The notes below the pieces were generated by a model, which made no database searches, was not told where the DNA came from, and was given only the letters and a program-made list of their open reading frames with translations. A stretch of DNA of 64,000 nt from NCBI GenBank assembly GCA_037783415.1, contig JAZGTN010000007.1, positions 2,253,501 through 2,317,500 of the forward strand. The letters are read 5' to 3'. This document shows positions 35,149-47,700 of the stretch, piece by piece. This DNA is from Leptasterias polaris (Eukaryota > Echinodermata > Asteroidea > Forcipulatida > Asteriidae). The translations under genes were made by a program, and so were the position numbers. Positions within the stretch are counted from its first letter, which is position 1; each line of letters starts with the position of its first letter.

Positions 35149-36312
35149 TCATTTCAAGGACTGATTGCTCTCAGAAAGGTGGGTTTCAAGTGTCTCGGTG
35201 GATTTGTGTTTGTTCTAGAATGTGTAGAGATAACGGGTTTAGGGAGGAGTTTATTTGGGAGGATGAACACAACAGGTCCAGGCATACATAACAGGACCAA
35301 TTTCTACATAACCAAGCCTGGGATAAAATCCCCATAATGATCACGGGCATCCAACATGCAAAGTCAGTACCCGACTATCAGAGCCATTTTCACGCCATCT
35401 TAAATTTCCCTCTGTCGGTGTGAGCCTTTTACCTTGACCAGCTTAACGAGCGTTTTACTTTCACGAAGGATTTGCTATGTAAGCAGCACAATACAACGAT
35501 AAAACACAACAAGTTGACGCCAAGAAACAAGACGATTGAGTAGAACCAAGGCCGGTTCTCTTGTCCAGGTTTTACCGTATAGTGATAGTACCTCCACCAA
35601 AAAGCGTTGCTGATGAAGTTCCTCCAACAGTTTTAAAACTAGACACCTTAGTTGACAGGGGGGTGGACCGAATGCACACATCAGACAACCCCCGTAACAC
35701 ATTGAATCAGTATCACCAGTGAAGATGGGTCCGGGATAATACTACAATGCAGGCCACTAATCCTACATGACAGACACAATAACTTTGGTTTTAGCTTTCC
35801 TCTGATGGTTAACCCGGCTGAAGGGAATACAATGCTTAAAAAGCAGTCTACACTGATGACGTTGGATACAAAAAATAAGGTAAAATAACGATGCTTCACT
35901 TGACATCACTGATACTTGCCCCGTGCAATACTTGCAACCCCAACTAGACCGCCAATACTCCGCCAAACTGGAATAATTTTCCCACACTAGATATCAGCCA
36001 ATAGCAATAATCAACATATACACCCCCATCATCAGTCAGATATAGCTAAATTAAGAACCAAGAATGAATGCGTCTCATTCTCACGTAATTCTTTGCCCCG
36101 TCTCCATCTCCAGATGATTACATGAGTTTGCCGATGAGGGCGCTCAACCCAAGGAATCCACATGGACGCTCGTAGTGCATCATTGCGCATCAGACTGCCG
36201 CATAAGTTTAGTGGTGGTTGTACCTCAGTCGTTGTACATTTAGAGTAATCAAACGCTTCAGATGGGTACATGTAAATCAAATAAACAACACAAACGGTAG
36301 TCGTCGACGTAT
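35149..36312 (-). pseudogene. 7TM exon of LRR-GPCR, frameshifted copy
   Basis: Reverse-complement counterpart of 3802-4978. The acceptor and YVDDYRLCC start are kept, but a one-base insertion soon after LHVP brings a stop. Further indels follow in TM1 (IPWVERPHRQ), after NLAISD, around VSVMSSEAS and near the C-terminal tail, where part is deleted. All membrane segments remain recognisable in broken frames. It is the only 7TM exon downstream of the ectodomain exons at 43.7-62.5 kb. Confidence 0.9.
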
Positions 36313-36414
36313 CTAAAATTAAATTGAGAAAATAGAATAAGGTTGTTTTGCAAACTGCTTACCAACCAAAAGAACCTTCATGGGATAAATGTACAATAAA
36401 GCTAATTGCTTGAC

Positions 36415-36804
36415 GTTTCGAGCCTTTAGTTTAGTCTTTCTCAAAGGCTAAAACCTTTCAAGAAAGACTCTGCTAGGACTCTGCAAAAGTAAAATTAAAT
36501 CATCAAATTTAGGTTAGGGTTTGTAATGACGGAGGCAGGAGTTTGTTATATAGTCTTGCATAGCTAGTGGGAAAATCCGAGGGACGTGCTCGTTTTGTTT
36601 GCTTGTAAGCAAAACTTTAATTTTGGTACCAGGGAGCCTGCATGATCCATTTTCAGGTCAATCTGATATAGATTCAGGGTCATACTGAACTCAGAGGGGG
36701 GGGATGGGTCAGTCCGAAAAGGGGCTCGGGTCAAGGTAAATTTTGAAACGGATAAGTTTAGAGTGAAAGGTACAAGAGCGGCATATAACAGCCAGAAGAC
36801 TTAC
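36415..36804. other. Intron remnant of right receptor copy
   Basis: Holds the inverted Penelope-type motif (36415-36480). No exon. Confidence 0.5.
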
Positions 36805-36904
36805 AATTTTGCCAAGCTGCGAAGCTCTGTAAGAGGCGTAAATATTGACGTTCACTTGACCATCATTGATGATATTACTGGCGGTTTCACCTCTGATTAA
36901 AAAG
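36805..36904 (-). pseudogene. Decayed LRR exon (mirror of 3194-3277)
   Basis: Acceptor CCAG and donor GTAAGT persist. It is 100 bp instead of 84, and its sequence after FLIRGETAS departs from the LRR consensus, so it does not preserve the reading phase of the left-arm exon. Confidence 0.65.
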
Positions 36905-37049
36905 CTGGAAATTAATGTAAAATGCTGATTTTATTTACAAGCTGGCTCAGAGCAAAGCATAAACTGAAAAGTTCAGTAAAACAGAAAAGTACCGGTGTAA
37001 CAAAACGTTTTTACCAGGGGAAGAAAAAGACTCCTCTAAACTATTGACA

Positions 37050-37450
37050 GATGATTCTGTTTCAAAAAACAAAACCGACAAATAAACAAACCAACAAACA
37101 ACAAACAAAACAAACAAACAGCCCAACAACTCAACAAACAAACAAACTAAACAAACAAACAACAAACAACCCAACAACCCAACAAACAAACAAACAAACA
37201 AAACAAACAAACAAACAAACAAACACAAACAAACCCAACAAACAAACAACCCAACAAACAAACAACCAACAAACAAACAACCCAACAAACAAACAAACAA
37301 ACAAACAAACAAACAAACAAACAAACAAATAGCACGACAGCCGACAGCCCCGACAGAGATATAGACAGACAGCCCGGCAGCCAGACCACAGACGGACGGA
37401 CGAACGGATATGTAGGCAGAAGGCAGGCAGGCAGGTAGGCAGCCCGACAG
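37050..37450. repeat. (CAAA)n and related simple repeat
   Basis: Long CAAA/CCAA tract followed by CAGAC-type repeats. Expanded relative to 2786-3025. Confidence 0.95.
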
Positions 37451-37772
37451 TCAGGACAGACACCCCCAACAAAATCCACATGACATGCAAATGTATTGGT
37501 ATATGGCTGATGACTTATTTAATGTCTTGGTCCGGCAACAATTTGTAGCTTTTTAATTTAGCTCCCAGAGTTTCTTTGGGCAAAACCTTTTAAGTGAAGC
37601 TCATAATTTCCTCTAATCTGTAAAACAAAATATCTTTTTAAATGATAAACTATATTTCCATCGATTGCCTGGTTTTTCCGTTTCTACCTGGCTACCCGTC
37701 TCTTCATTGTAGGTAATCACTCTATTGTTTTGACATTTAGAACAATGTATAGGCCTATATGCAATTACTTAC

Positions 37773-37846
37773 AGGGTCCGTTAAATTAATCAATGAATTG
37801 AAAGGCTCCGCTGTCTATGGAAGTCAATGGAACATCAATAACCAAC
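37773..37846 (-). pseudogene. Decayed LRR exon (mirror of 2399-2470)
   Basis: 74 bp instead of 72; the extra bases shift the frame and create an in-frame TAA after VPLTSIDSGAF. Splice signals are kept. Confidence 0.8.
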
Positions 37847-38341
37847 CTGAGAAGAGATTAAAAACAAACTCTATAAATAATGGTCTGATTTATTCGAACT
37901 TTTGTTTCCTTCTTCTGATGTGCTGGACTATATTTTGACTTCGGATTATTGGTTCAAATTTTGTTTTTAAAGATCTTCAAGGCAGCCTTAATCAAAGAGG
38001 ACATAAATGTTACTTGGTAACACCTGAGAAAGCAATCATCGACGACATTGTTAATGAAAGTTAAAAAGAAAAATTGTCGTCACTGTTCAACGAAGTAGAT
38101 TTTTTTTTCAAAGCCCCCACATTGTATACATAAAAAATAAATTTTGTGAACAATAGAGTTTAAAATTGGATCAATCTTCAATATGCTGTTCTTTTCAATG
38201 CTTCCTACTTTAAATTTAGAAAAATGCCGAAAACAAACTGAAATCTTTGGAGTTATTAATCCTAAACAAATTCACCACTTCTTGGTGAAGTCACTAAAGT
38301 CATACCACGGTGTGCTTTTTGCAACCGTGCCATCGCTATGT

Positions 38342-38488
38342 AATGGGAGACTTTGGAACGCTGGTGGCAGCAGACTTACCAGATAACCTTCGATTGATTA
38401 CGTAGTTCTGGAGCAAGCGCACATTGTCGAGAACATTGGATTTACCCGGTAAGTCTGCTGCCACCCAGCGTCCCAAAAGTCCCCCATT
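38342..38488. mobile_element. MITE, 147 bp (ortholog of 1247-1857 without nested insert)
   Basis: Intact terminal repeats CCCCCATT/AATGGGAGAC plus GCTGCCACCCAGCGTCCC. It supplies the empty site for the element at 1346-1811. Confidence 0.75.
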
Positions 38489-38796
38489 CAACGGATAATT
38501 AAAATGACGAATCTTGATCCGACACTTCGTGAAAAAGCTAAATGGCAAATTTAGAGATTCGTCGGTCATGCTATTGCTAATTAGCGTAAATAGGAAACCA
38601 TTACGTGCTATTTAGGTCGTGAATCTTGCTGAACATGTCAAAAGCAATGTTTGAGTGAGATTGCTTTAGTGTCGAAAAGTTATGCCACTAACTACGTTTT
38701 GTAGCAATGTTTATAATCAGAAATGTGTGACCCCCTGAAATATGCCATATGTTTTTGATACAATCGTCGGTTCGTAAAAGGGAAGAAAGTGCTTAC

Positions 38797-38868
38797 AATG
38801 TCTTCAAGTTGAAAAGACCTCCGAAGTTATCACTTTCAAAGTCCGAAATGGGATTCCTTGAGATGTCT
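38797..38868 (-). CDS. LRR exon, right copy
   Basis: 72 bp, CCAG acceptor and GTAAGC donor; DISRNPISDFESDNFGG then LFNLKTL, a near-consensus LRR. Confidence 0.8.
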
Positions 38869-41800
38869 CTGGATGCAAATACAAATAAAGAACAATCTTC
38901 CTGTTGATTAAACTAAATTGATATGTTCTCTAGAGGAAAGTAAGATATTATAGAAGTACTTTAGGTACAATTGAATATAAGTTTATTGTTTTTTCGTTGT
39001 TAATTGCACTGTTAAGACATTTTAGGACATGGTACTGTTTTCTGTAAGTTATACAAATGTTTGCAGTCATTTTGTTTTCGGTAAAACATCCTTGATCTCA
39101 GTACCCCGTTTCAAGGAGGTCGACTGCCCCACTGTTTCCAGGTGAAACCATAAAATAACTAAAAGCCCTTCAAATGTTTACTCAAATATTGACATTTTTG
39201 TATATGATTTTATTATCGTCTATCAGAATGTCAACGCAAACAAAAAGCTCAAATACAAACTAATTGTAAACGTATCGAAACTTCGTCCAGCCTGTCAGCT
39301 GTGAATACTCTTCATAACCCTTTCAGTACCGCCGTGCCATAGCGGCTCAAAACAACATCCCACTTGGTGACCAATGAGCCCGTATGGCACGTAATGATTT
39401 GCATTCTTGGTGACCAATGAGCCTCTGTGGCACATCGACAAAAAGTAAGTTATCAAAATGTTAATAGCCCCCTCAATCGCCTGCGTCCATTCCCCCGGCA
39501 ACAAGCTCGCCGTGTGGGCCTGAAGCGTCGCCAGTTTTAAAATTTAAGCGGGATCCTTAAGCGTCCCCCACGCATTCTTGAGTAAGAGATCATTCTGACA
39601 ACATGGCCGAAGAAAATGATAAAATTTTGGAAGAAATTTTCGCAGACAGTGGTTCAGAAATGTCATCTGACGAGGATTCGCCACTTTATGACTCGGAGAC
39701 GTCAGAAGACAGTGAGGATACAGAGCCGAGGGCCTCGACATCAACAGCAACATTAACCTGTTCTAAGAAGGGTAAGAAGACCAAAAAAAAGCCGAATTTC
39801 AGGTGTGGATGGCGTGAAGCCAACTGTTACACACGGCGACCGCCTGTAAAATTTACAGCAAACACCGGGGCTACAGAAGACTTCAGTTCGTTCTCCCCCA
39901 TACAAATCTTCAAACTGTACTTTTGTGAAGCAGTGTGGCAGATGATGGTACTAGAGACTAATCGTTATGCTGAACAAATATTGGGAGCGGGGGCAGAAAA
40001 TAAGTGTGCATGGAGACCAACTGATGTACCTGAAATGATGGCATTCGTGGCCCTACTTCTTTGCATGGGAATCAACAAAAGGCCTCGTTACTCCATGCAT
40101 TGGTCCAGGTCTGAAATTCTACGAAGTCCCCTGTACTCAGCAACCATGGCTCGTAACAGATTTACTGCAATCCTAAGATTTTTTCACCTCGCCAATAACA
40201 GAGATGTCGAGGGCGACTCTCCCCGTGACAAACTTGCTAAATTACGGCCACTGTTAAACATTGTACTACCATCATTTATCCGGGTGTACCAGCCGGGACG
40301 AAGCCTTTCACCGGACGAGACGATGGTCAAATTCAAAGGACGACTGAGCTTCAAGCAGTACATGCCAAGAAAAGCCGCAAAATGGGGATTGAAATCTTTC
40401 TCATTGAACGAATCCGACACAGGGTACACATGTGCCTGGGAGTTGTTCACAGGATCGCAGCCCAGGTGCCCACAAGGACAGTCCTCTGTAAGTGATCCTG
40501 AGACAAGCCATCCATCCGAAATAGGGGCACCAGGCAACATAGTATTGAACCTTTTGCAGGGACTCGAAAATAAAGGACATTGCATCTACATGGACAATTG
40601 GTTTAGTAGCCCGGCTCTGTTCTCCAAGTTGTCTGAGCTAGGATTCGGAGCTTGTGGAACTGTGCGCTATACCACCCTAGGGATACCCGACGTAGCAAAC
40701 TCCAAGAAATTTCCTATGAAAAGCGGTGCAGATCCCAAATTTTTTCAGAAAGCAGGCCAACTATGCGTTATGTGGCAGGACACAAAACGTGTCACTCTCC
40801 TCTCAAACTATGGCGATTGCAGTGTCACTAGTAAAAAGATTCGGAGCCGGAAAACTTCTACAGGATTTCGTCATATCAAAAAACCGTGCATAGTCGAGGA
40901 TTACAATAAATACATGGGGGGCACGGATCTGGCAGGACAATTATGCACGTACTATACTCATACCCACAAAACATTCAAATGGTGGAAACGTGTATTTATT
41001 ACAATCCTAGACATATGTTTGCTAAATGCTAATGTCGTATACAACAGCATCCATACAAACAAGAGCTTGTCTACTTTGGATTTTCGGGTCAAGGTGATAG
41101 AGGCACTTATTTCAAGCTTCGAGAACAACCCAGTTGACCATGCCCGTAAAGTGTCAAGTGCTTCAAACGCCCTTTCAACTCAGCACTTTCCGGGTCCGAA
41201 TGTTGGCGGGAAGAAACGTGACTGTGTTGTATGCAGTTCCACCTCTAATCGGAAACAAACTCGCACAATTTGTAAGCAGTGTATCAAGCCAATGTGTGTT
41301 ATACCATGCTTTGAGAAATTCCACACCAAGTGATAAATTAGGTCAACAATTCAACTATTCAGTTAATTATGTAAAAAATGTGTACAGCGGTTATACCATT
41401 ATTGGAGATTTTCCACACCAAACAAATAATTTTCAATACTTTCTCAATACTCCCCCCCCCCCGCTACAATGTTGAATCCCACAATCGCATGCCTGCCAAC
41501 AATCAACATTGAGGCGGGGGGGGGGGGGGATGGTACTTAGAAAAAACAAGTATAGCACTTTGGCAAAATGTAATGTTAGTTCCTTCTTTACATATTGCTT
41601 CATGATAGGTGTAAATTTGATTTGAGGAGTAATTTTTGGCCAGTTCCTATTGTGCGTAATCAAAACTCTCTTCTGTTTATTGAATGTGCAATCCTAAAGG
41701 AAAAACATTATGTTTATTTAAGGTTTCAGAAACAAAATTAACAATAATCAAAATGGCCGACATTGTTTGTATTTGGTCTCATTGGGTTCCTGCATCCTGA

Positions 41801-44021
41801 AAACCTCGCCATATTTTATGTTACGGGCCAAAACCAAATTGGTTGGCGACCATTTTTATTATTAAAATGGCCGCCTTAACCGACTGATGCAATTACTTAA
41901 TTATGTGTCTTGTTGGGTTCCTGGATCCTTCATACATTCAAGTTTCCAACATTGAGGCGGGGGGGGGGGGGGGGGGAGGATGGTACGTTGAAAAAACAAG
42001 TATAGCACTTTGGAAATATTTTTTTATAGTTCCTTCTTGACATATTGGTTAATGATAGGTAAAACATAAATTTTATGAGTTATTTTGTTCGAGTAACGTT
42101 CATATTGTGCTTAATCAAACTTCTCTTGTTTATTTTTAATGTTATAATAATCAAAATGGCCGCCTTTTTAAAGCGACTGAACCACCATGGCAATTATAAT
42201 TTATGTATGTGAGGCTCATAGACGGAGATACGGACCAAAACCAAATTGCTTGGCGGACATTTACAAATGGGCAATATTTAATGTTATTTTATGTCAGTTC
42301 CTTCTTTGTCATTAAATGTAGAAATAAATAAAACTATTGATTTTACCAGTCATTTATTTATAAGTCATATTGTGCGTAATCCAAACTCTCTTGTTTATAT
42401 TTAATATCCTAGGAGCGGGTTGGGGGGGGGGGGGTGCTTCCTAAAAAATTAATTAAAACTTCTTCTTTTTCGGAGGATTCATAATTTGCCAACAATCTAA
42501 ATGGCCGCCTTAACCAATTGATCAACATGGGTATAGTCACCAACTCCCAGTATCTGTGAGGCTCAACCAATTGTTATTTAATTTTGGGCGGGTTTGGGGG
42601 GGGGGGGGGGGAGGATGCCGTTTCAAAAGTAATTTCTTAAAACCTTATGTTTATTTAACGTATCAAAAATATGTCTCATGCAGATTGGTATGAACATTTA
42701 CTTGACAAATGTTTAGCTTCAACATTTAAACTACTCAATTGTGTGTTTAGTGGTCATAATACCATACCTCAAATATATGTTAAAGGCAATGATTTAGTCC
42801 AAGGCAATATGCTAAAGGAAACAGTAATATGTTATTGCTTGCTCAACTTGCATTATGTGACTAGGACCTAGGCTAACCCCAATCTGCCTTGTGAGGGCGC
42901 TGTAACCTGAAACTTTGCAAAATAGTGTTGGTGACCAGGTAGCCATGTCAAGGAAATGTCTCTGGTCACCATGGCATAAGTAGCGAATATGTGTTGGTAC
43001 TGAAAGGGTTAATGCCTTTGAATGATGTGGGTCGCAGGATTAAGTTAAACCCTTCATTGTACAAGACTGTAAATTAATTAACTCTATGAATATCTTAACT
43101 TCATGGCTAGATTTCACAAAGATTTTCATAAAGATTTGTATTGTGATGTCACACTCTGCTTAACAACTAAGATTGGTGCGAACTTAAGATCAAGCTTAGC
43201 TCTTTGTGAAATCGGCCCCCGATCTCATAATAATCAATATTTGCTTTTAAAGGTATTGTACAGGATTGGTAGAGCTGACAAAACAGTCGCAAACAAAGTT
43301 CATGTTTTGTGTGATTAACCATATACATGAAATAACAAACCTGTGAAAATTTCAGCTCAATTGGTCATCGAGGTCACGAGAAAATAGTGAAAAGAGACCT
43401 TATGTGTTTTCTGTTTTTCAAACATCGAGTTTATTATCACGCGCGATAAAGTTTTACTCATTTCTCAGAAAGGATAGCATTTTAGGCAGAAATATTTTAA
43501 GGAACCCTTTTTACCATTACTTACTTCAAATCATGTAAGTTATGTGTGAATCTGTGAACATTTGTGTTTTTCGATCTTACCAATAGTGTAAGGCCTTTAA
43601 AACAAAAACTCTCAAAATAACAAAGGTTGAAGGCGGAATTTTTAAAACATTTCTTTTTATAAAAATCATTTTGTAACTAGCTAGGACCTATGGTTTCAAT
43701 TTTGACAGTTGGAAAGCATTAATCTATTAAATGACTTACAGAAAGGTGAGTTTATGGAGTCCAGAAAATGTTCCTTCTGCCCAGTATTCTATGCTGTTGT
43801 TTGCCAGAACTCTAGTTGGATGAAAGTAAAAAGTTAACGTCATCCGAATATATTGGAGCAAAACGTTACGCTGGAAATCGAAGTAAGTTGAGGTAAGGAT
43901 ATAGAGAACAAAAATCCACATACATAATAACAGACAGATATTTATATTGAAACGAACTGTATAAACAATATATAATATCAAATTATCATGGAGATTGCGA
44001 TCGCCCCCCCCCCCCTCGCTC

Positions 44022-44058
<37 letters not shown>

Positions 44059-44609
44059 ATCGTTCTCTCCAGACTTTGGACTGGAAGTATAGACTATAAA
44101 ATAAATAAACTATTTTCTGACGGGAAAACGATCGACGGCCATGAGGGCGGGAAAATTACGGCCACGATCTAGTGAGATGACACTCTCTTTGCTCTGGGTT
44201 TATTCCGGTTTTACAACAATATCTATCCAAAAACAACTCGATCATCTTGTGAAATAATATTTTGACAGTTCCCCTCGGACCAACGACCCTGCCACTCGTC
44301 GGATACGCCTGCCTCTATACCTATTTGGGCTTAGGACTCAAAGGACCTGTCGACTTTGGGGGAAGGGAACAAGCGAACAGCTTACAGTGATTTCAAGTAT
44401 GTGAGATGTTTGAAGACTCCCGTATTCAGTCCTCTTATTTTTTCATTCGTCAGTTTGCTGCAGGAAAATAAACCAAGAATAAAGGGCTATAAGAGACTTT
44501 TAATACAGAAAACCCTCCAAAAACACACCCAAAAGAACAACCAAAGCAACAGCAACTAAAGAAGCAGCAGCAACAGCAGCAGCAACAACAACAACAACAA
44601 CAACAACAA

Positions 44610-44646
<37 letters not shown>

Positions 44647-44714
44647 GGCGGCGGCGGCGGCAGCGGCAGCGGCGGCGGCAGCGGCAGCGGCCGCGCGGCA
44701 GCGGCCGTGGCAGC

Positions 44715-44745
<31 letters not shown>

Positions 44746-47700
44746 ACAACAACAATAACCCTTTCAGTACCGCCGTGCCATAGCGGCTCAAAAAACATCC
44801 CACTTGGTGACCACCACTGAGTCCGTATGGCACGTCATTATTTTCATTGTTGGTGACCAGTGAGCCTCTGTGGCTCAAGGACCAATAGTAAGTTATAAAA
44901 ATGTTAATAGCGCCCTCAATCGCCGTGCGTGCATCACCCCGGCAACAAGCTGCCCGCGTGCCCTGCCAAGCGTCGCAAGTTAAGCGTCACCCCACGCATT
45001 CTCGAGTAATAGATCATTCTGACAACATGGCCGATGAAAATGATAACAGTTTTGAAGAAATTTTTGCAGACAGTGGTTCAGAAATGTCATCTGACGAGGA
45101 TTCGCCACTTGATTTTTTCCGACACAGAAGACAGTGAGGATTCTAAGCCGATGGCCTCGACATCAACAGCAACGTCTTCTAAGACCAAGTCCAAGACCCC
45201 GAAGAAGCCGATTTTCAGGTGTGGATGGCGTGAAGCCAACTCTTACACACGGCGACCGCCTGTTAAATTTACAGCAAACACCGGGGCTACAGAAGACTTC
45301 AGTTCGTTCTCCCCCATACAAATCTTCAAACTGTACTTTTGTGAAGCAGTGTGGCAGATTATGGTACTAGAGACTAATCGTTATGCTGAACAAATATTGG
45401 GAGCGGGGGCAGAAAATAAGCGTGCTTGGAGACCAACTAATGTACCTGATGATGGCATTCGTGGCCCTACTTCTTTGCATGGGAATCAACAAAAGGCATC
45501 GTTACTCCATGCATTGGTCCAGGTCTGAAATTCTACGAAGTCCCCTGTACTCAGCAACCATGGCTCGTAAACGATTTACTGCAATCCTTAGATTTGTTCA
45601 CCTCGCCAATAACAGAGTTGTGGAGGGCGACTCTCCCCGTGACAAACTTGCAAAATTGCGCCCACTGTTTACATTGTACTACCATCATTTATCCGGGTGT
45701 ACCAGCCGGGACGAAGCCTTTCACCGGACGAGACGATGGTCAAATTCAAAGGACGACTTAGCTTCAAGCAGTACATACCAAGAAAAGCCGCAACATTGGG
45801 ATTGAAATCTTTCTCATTGAACGAATCCGACACAGGGTACACATGTGCCTGGGAGTTGTTCACATGATCGCAGCCCAGGTCCCCACAAGGACAGTCCTCT
45901 GTAAGTTATCCTGAGACAAACCATCCATCCGAAATAGGGGCACAGGCAACGTAGTATTGAACCTTTTGCAGGGACTCGAAAATAAAGGACATTGCATCTA
46001 CATGGACAATTGGTTTAGTAGCCCGGCTCTGTTCTCCAAGTTGTCAGAGCTAGGATTCGGAGCTTGTGGAACTGTGCGCTATACCACCCTAGGGATACCC
46101 GACGTAGCAAACCCCCCAAAATGTCCCATGAAAAGCGGTGCAGATCCCCAATTTTATCAGAAAGCAGGCCAACTATGCGTTATGTGGCAGGACACAAAAC
46201 GTGTCACTCTCCTCTCAAACTATGGCGATTGCAGTTTTTTTTTCTATGCAAGTTCGCCCCAAACAAGGCTAAAAGCCACTCTTGGTAAGGGGCTATAAGA
46301 GGACAATTATGAAACATGAAAAAAACTCAGGAGAGCTGGAGGTAGGAATTGATATTCCTCTTGAAACTGTCTAGATTGTAGGATGGAGGGAAACATGCAC
46401 CAGGCAAGGAGTTCCAAAGAGATGCAGTACGTGGAATAAAGCTGTTGGAATGGCTCTTTGTTCTACATCTCAGCAAATTAAGAGTGTATGGGTGAGAAGA
46501 AGCAGAAGCAGAAAGTCTGGCAGTGTCACTAGTAAAAAGATTCGCAGCCGGAAAACTTCTACAGGACTTCGTCATATCCAAAAACCGTGCATAGTCGAGG
46601 ATTACAATAAATACATGGGGGGGGGGGGGGCACGGATCTGGCAGGACAATTATGCACGTACTATACTCATACCCACAAAACACTCAAATGGTGGAAACGT
46701 GTATTTATCACAATCCTAGACATGTTTGCTTAATGCTAATGTCGTATACAACAGCATCCATACAAACAAGAGCTTGTCTACTTTTGATTTTCGGGTCAAG
46801 GTGATAGAGGCACTTATTTCAAGCTTGGAGTACAACCCAGTTGACCATGCCAGTCAAGTGTCAAGTGCTTCAAACGCCCTTAACTCAGCACTTTCCTGGT
46901 CCGAATGTTGGCGGGAAGAAACGTGACTGTGTTGTATGCAGTTCGACCTCTAATCGGAAACAAACTCGCATGATTTATAAGTAGTGTATGAAGCCAATGT
47001 GTGTTATACCATGCTTTGAGAATTTCCACACCAAGCGATAAATTAGGTCAACAATTAAACAATAAAGCTAATTATTAAACAATGTGTAAAGCTATTATAC
47101 CATGATTGGAGAATTTCCACACCAAGCGAATAATTTTCAATACTTTCGGAACCCCCCCCCCCCCCGCTACAATGTTGAATCCCACAATCGCATGCCTGTC
47201 AACAATCAACATTGAGGCGGGGGGGGGGGGGGGGGGGGGTGGATGGTACTTAGATACAAGTATAGCACTTTGGCAAAATTTAATGTTAGTTCTTTCTTTA
47301 CATATTGGTTCATGATAGGTGTAAATTAGATTTGAGGAGTAATTTGGTTCCAGTTCATATTGTGCTTAATCAAACTTCTCTTGTTTATTTTAGGCAATAT
47401 TGAATGTTGAATCCTATGAGCGCTAATCCAAGTTTCCTACATTGATGCGGGTGGGGGGGGGGGGGGGGGGGGTAAGATGGTGGTTCGAATGTACAAGTAG
47501 AGGCGGTGGGGGAATGGTAATTCGAAAGTACAAGTATAGCACTTTGCCAATATTTAATGTGAATTCCTTCTTTGTCATTAAATGTGGTAACTATGAATAG
47601 TTTGGATTTTAGCAGTAATTGTTTTCCAGGTCATATTGTGCGTCATCAAAACTCTCTTGTTTACATTGAATGTGGAATCCTATGAGCGGGTTGGGGGGGG

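Larger units (their letters stand above)
39318..43008 (+). mobile_element. piggyBac transposon, apparently intact
   Basis: Terminal repeats CCCTTTCAGTACC and GGTACTGAAAGGG, flanked by ATAA at the left and TTAA at the right. It contains a full transposase and a ~1.7 kb 3' noncoding part with several poly-G runs. It sits in the right arm only; the corresponding left-arm site (near 215) is empty. Confidence 0.9.
29875..43215. repeat. Right arm of giant inverted repeat
   Basis: Reverse-complement counterpart of 1-9541. It is longer because it has acquired a piggyBac element (39318-43008), two MITEs (32004-32218, 32400-32570) and an expanded satellite array (about 32570-34700). Its copy of the receptor 3' end is frameshifted. 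The inner edge abuts a LINE ORF1 remnant ending near 29870. Confidence 0.9.

Noticed and set aside
37051..37490. Asn/Gln/Thr-rich and Cys/Leu-rich open frames
   Set aside because: Simple (CAAA)n repeat read in both directions.
44450..44878. Leucine/alanine/proline-rich open frames
   Set aside because: Translation of CAG/CAA/CGG triplet repeats in different frames.
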